Shown in pieces: positions 44,184-54,018 of a DNA stretch of 64,000 nt (the stretch's first letter is position 1; every line of letters begins with the position of its first letter). The notes below the pieces were generated by a model. The model made no database searches. It was not told the origin of the DNA and saw only the letters and a list, made by a program, of their open reading frames with translations. This stretch comes from Saprospiraceae bacterium. Its GTDB lineage: Bacteria > Bacteroidota > Bacteroidia > Chitinophagales > Saprospiraceae. Position numbers and translations under genes: made by a program. Location of the stretch: NCBI GenBank assembly GCA_016718505.1, contig JADKDE010000004.1, forward strand, positions 310,001-374,000. The letters are read 5' to 3'.

Positions 44184-45245
44184 TTAAAATTTTGGACACA
44201 TTTCGTTTTCATCCTCATATGCGCCGTAGTAAGACATGGAAATCTCTAATGCATTTTGATTGCGTTGATAAGTTTGGCGTCCATTGATATTGAAATCCAA
44301 GCTGACACCTACATTGAAATTAGAGTACTCAAATCCAACAAATCCAACGATAGACTCCATTGTATATTTTTCTAGGTTTTTATTTACTCTTGAATAAAGA
44401 CCAACATGCATGGCGGCATTATTATAATTATTCAAACCAAATTTAAGATTGCTACCAATTGTCCCCAAAAAAGCATGTCCTTGATTTGAAATGATTACTC
44501 TAGGTATGAGTTCAAGGCTTTGGCTCAAGGGCAACCAACCACCTATATATCCAGTAAATCTTCTATTTAATTTACTGTCACTAACATCAGAAAGACTAGA
44601 GTTTGGATCCTTCTTAAAGAAAGATATTTGAGGCATCAACAAATGACCGACGGACAATCCTGCATAAAATCCCCCAAGCTTCGGCTCATTGTAGGCATAA
44701 TGTAGTCCAACCCCAAGATCTCCAAAAACAAAATTATTTGTAGGTAAAAACTCCAAAGTGGGTAGTATGAAATCTAACTCCCCATTGAATTGGTCTTGAA
44801 AATAAATATTTTCATAATTGATATTCCTTTGGATTATGCCGAAATCAAAACCAGCTGAAATGACATGGGTGTTGAATTCATCTAAGGCTTTATGAAAGGC
44901 TCCCGTAAGATTTAACTGGTTATTTGAAAAATCCAGCGGCCCAGCTTTGTCACTTTGGAAAAGAAGACCAAAAGCAATGGCATCTTTATTGAATCCCCTG
45001 TCGGACCCTAGCTGAAATCTAAGGTCTAAGCCGAGTCCAAATGCCTTGAATGGATTTTCTACCAAATTTGACCATTGGTCTCTATATATAGTAGAAACTC
45101 TGTAACGCCCATCATACGCTCCTGTCAAGGAAGGATTTAATTTTACAGGTATAGCAAACTGTTGTGTGAAAATATTATCTTGGCTCATCAAAGGACTGAG
45201 ACCCAAAAACAAAAATAGAACTGTTAAAAATGGAAATTTATTCAT
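44184..45245 (-). CDS. PorP/SprF-family type IX secretion membrane protein
   Basis: This 353-residue outer-membrane protein has a signal peptide ending SPLMSQ followed by FTQQFAIPVKLNPSLTGAYD, the hallmark start of PorP/SprF proteins, then a beta-barrel. Family members help T9SS secrete or anchor surface proteins, often paired with a large SprB-like adhesin; none is adjacent here. It complements the several T9SS cargo proteins in this window. Confidence 0.88.
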   Translation of the reverse strand: MNKFPFLTVLFLFLGLSPLMSQDNIFTQQFAIPVKLNPSLTGAYDGRYRVSTIYRDQWSNLVENPFKAFGLGLDLRFQLGSDRGFNKDAIAFGLLFQSDKAGPLDFSNNQLNLTGAFHKALDEFNTHVISAGFDFGIIQRNINYENIYFQDQFNGELDFILPTLEFLPTNNFVFGDLGVGLHYAYNEPKLGGFYAGLSVGHLLMPQISFFKKDPNSSLSDVSDSKLNRRFTGYIGGWLPLSQSLELIPRVIISNQGHAFLGTIGSNLKFGLNNYNNAAMHVGLYSRVNKNLEKYTMESIVGFVGFEYSNFNVGVSLDFNINGRQTYQRNQNALEISMSYYGAYEDENEMCPKF

Positions 45246-45261
45246 TTATCGAAAATAAACA

Positions 45262-45269
45262 CAAATATA
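45262..45269 (-). promoter_or_regulatory. Candidate -7 box of the PorP/SprF gene
   Basis: The minus strand reads TATATTTG, 17 bases before the ATG at 45245. No -33 is evident. Confidence 0.35.
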
Positions 45270-45342
45270 ATTTAAATTTAATATATTGCTAGATTAATTG
45301 ATTTTATAATAGTTTAGAACGCAAAAGCAAAGTTGAAATTTT

Positions 45343-46077
45343 ATGAACTATAAATATAAATGTATAGTCGGTGCGACTCCACTGAGAAAAGAACCTACGG
45401 ATGCAAGTGAAATGGTGAGCCAACTTCTCTATGGTGAAAGCGTATATTTATTAAAAGAAATGGACGAAAATTGGATTTTAGGTAAATGTGACCACGATGG
45501 ATATATCGGATGTGTTGAAAATAGGAATCTTGAATTGCTCGAAAATGAAAATGAAGTGCTAGAACCTTATTTTGGCCAAATTGTGGAAATTTTTACAAAA
45601 TATGGAAAAACAAAAATTGGCACGGGCTCACTTTTAACTAAAAATGAAAAAAAAAAAGTCCAAAAGGAAGATTTTTCAAAAATAATTACATCAAAAGTCG
45701 AAGCGATAGAATTGGTAAAAGAATGTTTTTTAGGCACACCATATTTATGGGGCGGAAGGGGAGCTTGGGGCATAGATTGCAGTGGATTGTTGCAGTTTTA
45801 TGCGAATTTACTGGGTTATAGCCTTCCAAGGGACGCTTTTGAGCAGGAAATATTTTTGACAAATGATGTAAAATATGAAGATATAGAAATTGGAGATATA
45901 TGTTATTTTTTTAATAAAAGCCAAAAAATTACCCACACTGGCATAATTATTGATATTAATATGTTACTACATGCTTGTGGCACCGTCAGAATAGACGGTT
46001 GGGATAAGGATGGAATATTTTCGATTATTTTAAATAAATATGAAAAAAATTTTGGATTTTCAATCAAACGACTATAG
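45343..46077 (+). CDS. SH3-like and NlpC/P60 cell-wall hydrolase
   Basis: This 244-residue protein has one or two SH3-like segments (about 1-100) and an NlpC/P60 domain (about 118-244). The catalytic Cys is in WGIDCSGLLQF (residue 146) and the His in THTGIIID. Members are gamma-D-glutamyl-diamino acid endopeptidases of peptidoglycan or free murein peptides. No signal peptide is seen, so cytoplasmic murein-peptide recycling is possible. Confidence 0.85.
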   Translation: MNYKYKCIVGATPLRKEPTDASEMVSQLLYGESVYLLKEMDENWILGKCDHDGYIGCVENRNLELLENENEVLEPYFGQIVEIFTKYGKTKIGTGSLLTKNEKKKVQKEDFSKIITSKVEAIELVKECFLGTPYLWGGRGAWGIDCSGLLQFYANLLGYSLPRDAFEQEIFLTNDVKYEDIEIGDICYFFNKSQKITHTGIIIDINMLLHACGTVRIDGWDKDGIFSIILNKYEKNFGFSIKRL

Positions 46078-46167
46078 ATTTGTAGTCCGAAAACGTAAAA
46101 ACGAAAGTGTAGTCCTTTGCTTGGAAATTGTTTTTATCAACTTAAGTACATTAACAGAACGACCTAA

Positions 46168-46752
46168 ATGAGAAATTCGCTGCTAGGAAAATTAATTTTA
46201 TTTTTTGTTGGGACTATTTTATTTGCCTCTTGTGGAAAAGAAAATGGTTCTGATTCAAGGGTTGATGGGCTTAAGCCAATATACGTCAAACCAGAAAATA
46301 TACACAATATTGTCGTGAAAAAACTGGATGGAAATTATTCTATCCCTAACGATGCAGAAGTTAAATTGCATGGTACACTTTTATTTGTTACAGATAATGG
46401 AGAAGGATTCTATCTATGGGATAATTCTAATCCTAGAACTCCAACTGCAAAATTGAGATTTGATGTACCTGGTGTTGATAATCTGTCATTGGCGTATGAG
46501 ACAGGACCGTCAGGTGAAGCTTTAGTTTCATTCAAAAATTATGATGATTTGGTTAAAATAGAATTATTGACGAATGGCAATGATAAGTATGCTGGTGCCA
46601 AATTGTTTAGAAGATACATTGGATATTATCAAAACTTTGAAGTACCTACAGTTCCTGTGACTACTGGATATTGGGAGTGTTATGATGCATCCAAAGGAAT
46701 TTTGGTTGCTTGGAAAAAGGCTGTTATATCTAAGCCTCTTTGCTTTCAATAA
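46168..46752 (+). CDS. Putative lipoprotein, unknown function
   Basis: This 194-residue protein has a lipobox end LFASCGKE (lipid Cys at about 22). The remainder is beta-rich, with repeats like LHGTLLFVTDNGEGFYLWDN reminiscent of LVIVD-type propeller blades, but too short for a full propeller. No function can be assigned. It is convergent with the LuxE-like gene. Confidence 0.6.
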   Translation: MRNSLLGKLILFFVGTILFASCGKENGSDSRVDGLKPIYVKPENIHNIVVKKLDGNYSIPNDAEVKLHGTLLFVTDNGEGFYLWDNSNPRTPTAKLRFDVPGVDNLSLAYETGPSGEALVSFKNYDDLVKIELLTNGNDKYAGAKLFRRYIGYYQNFEVPTVPVTTGYWECYDASKGILVAWKKAVISKPLCFQ

Positions 46753-46773
46753 TTAATTAGTTTTTCCCTTATT

Positions 46774-47735
46774 TTATTGCAATAATAAATTGCATCCCCT
46801 TAAGTCGGCATAGTCCAACCTTCCCAATATTTGAAATTGATTTTGATTTATAGCTACTCCAATATCATCGGTTGCTATAAAAGGCATTGTAGAGGCATTC
46901 GCTAAATCCACGATATTTACCACTCCATTCTTATTTTTTTTTGTAATGCAAAAGGATCATTAGGTTCCATGATTTTTACGCGAGCTCTTGCATTCATATT
47001 GAAGATAAGGCTATTAGCATCGGTGTAAAATTGGGATTGAAGTTCCGTCATTCCATACTCCGAGTAAATTTTAGCATTTGGAAAGGCTCCGTGGATTATA
47101 TCAAAAACCACTTCTTTGGGCATTTCTTTTTTTAACCCCTTCATTCCACCAGTTTCAATCAAGATAAATTCAGCATCGGATTTGTAACCGAGTGCAACGA
47201 GATCCAAGATAGCATGGCTTACCCCAAAAACTATTACCTCCGACTCAACAGTTTTATTCTCAAGTCTATTGATCAATTCTCTTTTATCCTTCAAAAAATA
47301 GTTTTTGTCCGACTTATTTGAATTTTTTATGAAATATTCAACCATAGAAATCAGAGATGAATTTGGATTTTCTGTATATCCAGGCAGTAGTGCTAAAAAT
47401 TCGAAGTTCATTAAGGGACCAAAAATGTCCTCAAAAATATATTTTGCATTTTCATGATATTTTTCTAACGAGGGAATATAGTGAAAACTCTTATTTTGGA
47501 GACTTGTGCCACTGCTTTCAAATTTAGCTTCTTCTGGGAGTTCACCTGCATACAGCTTGTGATGTTTGAAAAATGAAATAGGAATGCAAGGGATATCTGT
47601 CCAAATTTGTGGCTCAAAATTGTTCAATTTTAATAACTTCAGAAAATGCGCATAGAACGCATTATGTGTCTTATGAAAATGGAATAATTCTAAAGCTTTT
47701 TTATTAAAATCATCCTCTAATATCTCTTGAGCCAT
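46774..47735 (-). CDS. LuxE/acyl-protein synthetase-like acyltransferase, frameshifted
   Basis: The frame from 47735 gives 272 residues ending abruptly at 46917. Shifting one base at the run of T near 46927-46936 restores a C-terminus of about 50 residues (NGVVNIVDLANASTMPFIAT ... ILGRLDYADLRGCNLLLQ) with a stop at 46774. The total is about 320 residues. The N-terminal IPCIPISFFKHHKLYAGE and the SSGTS motif fit the LuxE/phenylacetate-CoA-ligase-like adenylate-forming family. The biological acyl group is unknown. It follows the TonB receptor gene by about 20 bases. Confidence 0.72.
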
Positions 47736-47753
47736 CGAATGAACTAAACTTTG

Positions 47754-49966
47754 TTATCTTTTGATCGGATTAATGGATAACCTGAAACCAACAAAAATCT
47801 CTTGCCCAAAGGTTGGTCCCCAAAGATATGCGGAATCGAAAGTATTCGAAAACGGGTCCTTAGGATTAACAAGCATATTGGCCTGCTTGAACCCCGTTAT
47901 ATTTTCACAACCAACGTATAATTCCAATAATTTCATGCGATAAGTAAGTGTAGCATCCCAAAGTAGATAATCAGAAACTGGATCGACGTGGAGACTGGTA
48001 TTATCGCCTTGTGTAGAAATCGGTGGCAACACATTCCCTCCTATGAATTTGACCTGATTGTCCAATTGCCATTTTCTATTTTTGGTATATACAGAAGATG
48101 AAAAATTAATACGCGTAAGGGGAAAAAATGGAATTCGTCCATCACTAAAATGCTCGTTTTTATTGGATTGGAAAACGATTCCAACTTTGGTGTCAAAATT
48201 TTTATGTCCTGAAAAAGAATAATCGAATTGTAAAGTCTTCGCAAATGACGGAGTTGAAAGATTTTTGACGACAACTTTTCCATAATTTTCATAATCTGGA
48301 ATGATAGGGGATGATATTTTTGCATATTCCAGATCTGTAGATATAGTATGGGAATAATTATTTGAATACCACTTTATGGCATAATTTAACCCAATATTAA
48401 TGCTTTTCTCTATGCCAAGATTGTCAGTAATGGTTAAGGCCTTACTATTGGCTAGAATATAGCTGTGATCAGCCATCGGGATGGGCACTCTATATCCTTG
48501 TCCTGCCCAAAATCGCATCTGGTGAAAATCATTTATAAGCCATCGCACCAATCCTCTATTGACCCAATTGGTTTGGTCTTTAACTACATCGATTCGACTG
48601 CCTAGTATGTATTGAATTTTTTGACTTAAAGTACCAGATATCTCTGCAAATACTCCAGGTATATGGAAGACAGTGGGCTTATTAATGTTAGTATCTCGTG
48701 TGAAATAATTTTCGGCCACATTGATATCTCTATATGTAAATCCTGAGTTTAGTTTTATTTGCTCCGAAAAAGTATGTCGAGATTCAAGTGTTCCGTAAAA
48801 ATATTTTTGGACTGCATTTAAATTTTTTGCTCCATAAAGTGAATTTTGGTCGTGATATGAATAATGCAAATTCGAAAAAAGCTGGCTGTTTTCTGATAAT
48901 TGATAAGACTGCTTGACGCTTAATTCTGGTTGAATAAACTTGATTTTGACCCCGAAAATTCCCTGCTCTGAAGGGTTGTAACCACTCTTATAATCAACCT
49001 GTCCATTTATTAATTTATTAGAAAGAAATCTCGCGGTGTACATTCCTTGAAATTTGTGACTAGGATTCCCAAAACTGGTTTGTTGATAAAAATATATATA
49101 TTGTCTTTGAGGATTGTCCCTGAAACCATCCGAATTGGCATCTTGAATCTTACTAGGAATGATAAGATGGAGTGTATTTGTAAAAGTGAAATTTTTGTAT
49201 TTATCGTTGTGGACTACATTGAATTGCGACTCACCAAAATTGTTCGCATAGCCATTAAAATACCAGTGAGTTGGAGCAGTAGCATAATTTTTTGGAATCA
49301 CATTGATCTGCCCAACCATGCCTTCGAACCCTTGTAAAATACTTGCAGCACCCTTGGAAACAAAAATTTTGTCAATCAATGCGCCTGAGACATTGTTAAG
49401 TCCATACGTATAATTATAGCCAATCATCGTAGGTATTCCATCAAAAAGAAGCTGTGTATATACTCCTGAAAGGCCCAGCATTCTCAATTCTTTTGAATTG
49501 GTGATGATATTCGTAGTGGCTGATTGAACGGTACTCTGGGTACCAAAACATCCTGCAAGGTCGCAACAAGCGGCTTTTTGGAGTTCTAAGCTATTGAGTG
49601 ATTCGACTTTTTGTGGCAGATTTTCGAGCTTGGAGCCACTTCTGAAACCATAAATATCAACAGTACCTAATAAGAGCGAATTTTCAATTTTAATATCAAA
49701 ATGATGATTAGCTTTTAGTAAAAACTGTCCATGATTTTTGATTGGAAAGAAACGAAAACCATGATAGAATCTAAATCAAACTTATCTACTACAAAATATC
49801 CATCCATATCCGTGATGGCTTGGACTTGGCTATTTTTTGAAAATAAAATAATATTCTCGATGCCTTCTCCACTTTTGGTTTGGATATGACCGTCTGTAAT
49901 TTGACTAAATGAATAGGAAGAGCAAAAGAGTATGCACAATACTAGGAGAATTGAACTTTGTTTCAT
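47754..49966 (-). CDS. TonB-dependent receptor, frameshifted
   Basis: An N-terminal frame (to 49715) has a signal peptide and a carboxypeptidase-like segment. A shift near 49735 joins it to the rest, giving about 737 residues. The plug contains the unusual cysteine stretch LQKAACCDLAGCFGTQSTVQ and GLSGVYTQLLFDGIPTM, followed by a 22-strand-type barrel ending VGFRLSINPIKR. The substrate is unknown; Cys-rich plugs of this kind are seen in some metal-related receptors, which is only a hint. It lies 12 bases after ggt in a minus-strand cluster. Confidence 0.78.
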
Positions 49967-49978
49967 GGCTAATAATTT

Positions 49979-51664
49979 TTAGAATCCAGCAGCACAATCA
50001 TCGCCTCTTTTGTCTCCGACGCCTAAAAGTGAACCATCTTCGCGAATTTGGACTGCACCGACACAACCTAGAAAGTTTGGCCTTTCTATTTTATAACCGA
50101 TTTTATTCAATTTATTAACAATGCTTTCATCGTTTTGGTTTTGCTCCAGAAAAAGTATATCTGGTGTCCATTGGTGATGAAACCGAGATTTATTGACTGC
50201 TTGTTCCAAATCCATCTTGTACTCAAGTAGATTCAATACCACCTGAAAAACCGTAGTAATAATCGTCCCTCCACCAGGAGAACCTAGGGCAAATAAAGGC
50301 TTTTTACCTTTTTTAATAATGGTCGGTGTCATGCTGCTCAACATCCTTTTGTTGGGTTCGATTTGGTTGGCTTTAGAGCCAATTAAGCCAAACATGTTGG
50401 GAGTACCTGGTTTAGCTGAAAAATCATCCATCTCATTATTAAGCATGAATCCAGCCCCTTCTACGACTACTGATGATCCATAATTGCCATTCAAGGTCGT
50501 TGTGATTGACACCAAAGTGCCATACTTATCTGCCACAGAAAAGTGGGTTGTTTCTGTGCTTTCATATCCTTCAGGCATCCCATAGGTTATATCTTTTTGT
50601 GCGGTGGGCTGCATCTCGACAAAGTTTGACATGCGCTTGGTGCAATAAAGAGAATCCATCAAGCCGCTTATGGGTACTTTAACGAAATCGGGATCACCTA
50701 AGTATTTTGACCGATCTGCATACACCCTTTTTTCTGCCTCGGCAAGAATATTATATCGCAACGGGTTCTCAAATTCAATGTTTTTTAAGGACCGTGATTC
50801 AACCATCTTTAATAATTGGCCTAGAGCGATACCGCCACTGGATGGCGGCGGCATGGTGATTATGCTATAATCTTTGTAACTGACTTCAATTGGTTTTCGC
50901 CATACGGCGTTGTACTGTTTTAAATCCTTGGAAGTGATGATGCCGTTATGTTTTTTCATGTGCTTGCGGATTAACATGGCAGTTTTCCCTTTGTAAAATC
51001 CATTGGACCCTTTTTTTGCAATTCTCGCAAGTGTTTTAGCTAAATCACTTTGAATGAAAATGTCGCCTTTTTTCCACGCTTTTGTGCTATTAAAAGCATT
51101 GGGAGTTTGATTATATTTCAAAAAACGCTCTTGGTATTCATTCAATAGATTTGCTTGTCGTTCGGTTATAGGATATCCTTGGCCGGCTAATATTATGGCT
51201 GGATTTATCAATTGTTCCCAAGGGAGTGAACCGTATTTTTTGTGAGCTTCAGCCATTCCTCGCACGCTACCAGGAACTCCAGCGGCCAAAGATCCGTAAA
51301 GCGATTTATTTTTGATTACTTCACCTTTTTCATCCAAATACATGTCTTTGTGAGCTTTTGCAGGAGCTTTTTCTCTAAAATCTAACGCATCAATTTTGCC
51401 TTTTGAATCTGCATAAATCATGAAGCCCCCTCCGCCAATATTACCAGCATTTGGATAAACTACTGCTAGAGCGAATTGGATTGCGATAGCGGCATCGACA
51501 GCATTTCCACCCATTTTTAGTATTTGACTACCGACTAGAGAAGCTTCTGGGTGTGCTGAAACGACGACGCCATTTTCGAAAATCTGAGACTTTGGAAGAA
51601 CTGGCTGACTCCAAGAAACGAAAGTATAAAGACAAAACTGAACTAAGATCAATAGGTTTTTCAT
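49979..51664 (-). CDS. ggt: Gamma-glutamyltransferase
   Basis: This 561-residue exported proenzyme hydrolyses or transfers the gamma-glutamyl group of glutathione and related peptides in the periplasm. A signal peptide ends FVSWSQ; the self-cleavage and catalytic Thr is in ESTETTHFSVAD (about 370-381), followed by NNEMDDFSAKPG and the glycine loop FALGSPGGGTIITT. Length is standard. It starts six bases after hemL's stop, so the genes are probably co-transcribed. Confidence 0.93.
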   Translation of the reverse strand: MKNLLILVQFCLYTFVSWSQPVLPKSQIFENGVVVSAHPEASLVGSQILKMGGNAVDAAIAIQFALAVVYPNAGNIGGGGFMIYADSKGKIDALDFREKAPAKAHKDMYLDEKGEVIKNKSLYGSLAAGVPGSVRGMAEAHKKYGSLPWEQLINPAIILAGQGYPITERQANLLNEYQERFLKYNQTPNAFNSTKAWKKGDIFIQSDLAKTLARIAKKGSNGFYKGKTAMLIRKHMKKHNGIITSKDLKQYNAVWRKPIEVSYKDYSIITMPPPSSGGIALGQLLKMVESRSLKNIEFENPLRYNILAEAEKRVYADRSKYLGDPDFVKVPISGLMDSLYCTKRMSNFVEMQPTAQKDITYGMPEGYESTETTHFSVADKYGTLVSITTTLNGNYGSSVVVEGAGFMLNNEMDDFSAKPGTPNMFGLIGSKANQIEPNKRMLSSMTPTIIKKGKKPLFALGSPGGGTIITTVFQVVLNLLEYKMDLEQAVNKSRFHHQWTPDILFLEQNQNDESIVNKLNKIGYKIERPNFLGCVGAVQIREDGSLLGVGDKRGDDCAAGF

Positions 51665-51670
51665 AGCCTA

Positions 51671-52960
51671 TTATTTAAATATTTCATCTATAATTGAATT
51701 TATAATCGATGCTGCATTGGTTAATTCAGATTCAGTATGCGCAGCGGACACAAATCCTACTTCATATCCTGAAGGCCCAAAATAAATTTTATTTTCGAGC
51801 AAGCGATGGAAAAGTTTTTTGAAATGGTTCATCGAAGCTGGATCTATTTGATCAGCAGCCATTATTTTTTCTTTACTAAAAGCTATCCAAAAAATAGAAC
51901 CAATGGATTGAACGTGAATATCATAATCCTTTGAGCTACAATGATCAGTAATTTTTTGAACAAAATCTTGGGTTTTGGTAGCTAATTTTTCATAAAAACC
52001 ATCCTCAAGGACTAGTTTTAATGTAGAAATTCCAGCAGCCATGGCCAATGGATTTCCGCTTAGGGTACCCGCTTGATAGACATTACCTTCTGGGGATATA
52101 TGTGACATATACTTCTCTGAAGCGCCATAAGCTCCCACAGGCAACCCACCACCGATGATCTTACCGAATGTTATGATATCAGGGCTCACACTATACAATG
52201 CGGCGGCCCCTTCAAAACCAACTCGGAATCCAGAAATTACTTCATCGAAAATTAACAAGACATTGTATTCGTCGCACTTGGTTCTGAGATATTGGAGGAA
52301 AGATTTGGTTTGGAGCAAAAGTCCGTTATTGGCGGGAATGGGCTCAATGATGATCGCGGCTATTTGTTCAGCATAATTGTGAAGACAATCTTCTAGTGCA
52401 AATGGATCATTCAGAGGTAAAACAATTGTCTCAGCTGCAAATGATGGCGGGATACCAGCGGATGTAGAGACCCCAAAAGTAGCCAATCCACTCCCAGCTT
52501 TGACCATCAAGCTATCCACATGGCCGTGGTAACAACCATCGAATTTTATAATTTTATTTTTACCTGTAATACCTCGCGCCAATCTGATGGCAGACATTAC
52601 AGCTTCTGTGCCTGAGCTTACGAAGCGCAATTTTTCAATATACTGGTGATTTGAGATGATCAAATCTGCTAGTTCATTCTCTAGTCTAGTGGGAGCGCCA
52701 AAAGATGTACCATTGATGGCGGTTTTTGAAATGGCCTCAATAACAGATGGATGAGCGTGTCCTAATAACATGGGTCCCCAAGAACTACAGAAATCAAGAT
52801 AGGTATTTTCATCTTCGTCTGTGATATAGGCACCTTGACCTTTTTTGATAAATATGGGAGTTCCTCCGACTGATATAAATGCTCGAACAGGAGAATTTAC
52901 GCCACCAGGAAATAGGGTTTTCGCTTTAGCGAATAATGATTCAGAATTTTTAAAATCCAT
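51671..52960 (-). CDS. hemL: Glutamate-1-semialdehyde 2,1-aminomutase
   Basis: This 429-residue PLP enzyme makes 5-aminolevulinate for haem in the C5 pathway. Family signatures include FPGGVNSPVRAF, SSWGPMLLGHAHP, and the PLP-Lys motif ITFGKIIGGGLPVGAYG (Lys near 266). It is intact. It sits in the run nucleotidyltransferase-kinase-hemL-ggt on the minus strand without other haem genes. Confidence 0.94.
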   Translation of the reverse strand: MDFKNSESLFAKAKTLFPGGVNSPVRAFISVGGTPIFIKKGQGAYITDEDENTYLDFCSSWGPMLLGHAHPSVIEAISKTAINGTSFGAPTRLENELADLIISNHQYIEKLRFVSSGTEAVMSAIRLARGITGKNKIIKFDGCYHGHVDSLMVKAGSGLATFGVSTSAGIPPSFAAETIVLPLNDPFALEDCLHNYAEQIAAIIIEPIPANNGLLLQTKSFLQYLRTKCDEYNVLLIFDEVISGFRVGFEGAAALYSVSPDIITFGKIIGGGLPVGAYGASEKYMSHISPEGNVYQAGTLSGNPLAMAAGISTLKLVLEDGFYEKLATKTQDFVQKITDHCSSKDYDIHVQSIGSIFWIAFSKEKIMAADQIDPASMNHFKKLFHRLLENKIYFGPSGYEVGFVSAAHTESELTNAASIINSIIDEIFK

Positions 52961-52979
52961 GAGAATTTTATTTATTTTT

Positions 52980-54012
52980 TTAAAAGTCTTTTTCTTGCTT
53001 GATAAAATCTTTCAGCAGCGATATTTGGTTCTTGGCTCTAAAAAGATTGTGGGATTCGAAATCTATTTTATAATATTTATTCCCAATAATAAAATCTGTA
53101 AGAAACCGAATTGCTTGGATGTAAATTACACATTTTGCAAATTCTTTCCATAGATTTTTGTGATTATTTTTGAATTCTAGGAAATTACTTTCCAACAGTC
53201 CTTCTCTTAATGCATTGAAATACAGCTTATTAAAGTAAACATGATCTTCGTTTTCATCTCCAGAACTTGTATAGGATCTGACCATATCACCAAAATCTAT
53301 CCAAGGAGTTCCGACCATAAAAGTATCCCAATCGATGATGGCCTTGATAGTAGAGACCAGATTTATCAAATAAAATATTCCCTAATTTTGGGTCGCCATG
53401 AATTACCTGCTGGACTAATGTAAATTTTTGTTGATAGCTAATGACTTTTTCTACAATTTGGCTGTTTTGGATCAAATACCTTATCTCATTTTCAGCTTCT
53501 TGATATTTCCCTATAAATCCGCTATTTAGCGCAGTATTAAAGGAATCCATTCTACCTTTATAATCATGAAATCCTGGAATAGGGTTTTTAATGGAGCCAA
53601 TACCAATGTTCTGAATGTAACCATACAATTCTCCGATGGCCAATGAGGCAAAATATACCTCATCTTGACTCGAGGCTTTCTGTATATTTCTGCTACGTTC
53701 TATAAACGGATACACGCGCCAATACTTTCCCTCAAAGGGTACAATAATCCTTTCATCAACAGCTGAAATTGGAAATAAAATACCTTTCGGATAACCAGTT
53801 TGGACCAAATGCTCTGCTATAACTCTAGCATTGTTCGTTAGAATGTCAGGGTTTTTGAAAACATTGGTATTTACAGCTTGTAAGATCCAATTCTCTTCAC
53901 CTTCTGAAGTTTTCAGTAATAATTGAAAAGTTTCATTGATGTGTCCATGGACGATTTTTATCAGTTTATAATCCAGAAAATTTTTAAAAAATAACCGAAT
54001 CAGGTGCTCCAT
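52980..54012 (-). CDS. NahK-like sugar 1-kinase (APH fold), frameshifted
   Basis: Two overlapping frames (53287-54012 and 52980-53369) join near 53345 into about 344 residues. HINETFQLLL and WILQAVNTNVFKNPDIL resemble the N-lobe of N-acetylhexosamine 1-kinases; HGDPKLGNILFD is the catalytic loop and AIIDWDTFMVGTPWIDFGD the metal-binding motif. In the joined sequence the two motifs come in the right order. NahK-type enzymes phosphorylate C1 of GlcNAc/GalNAc. The adjacent nucleotidyltransferase, six bases upstream, supports an NDP-sugar salvage role. The exact sugar is inference. Confidence 0.75.
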
Positions 54013-54018
54013 TATTTT

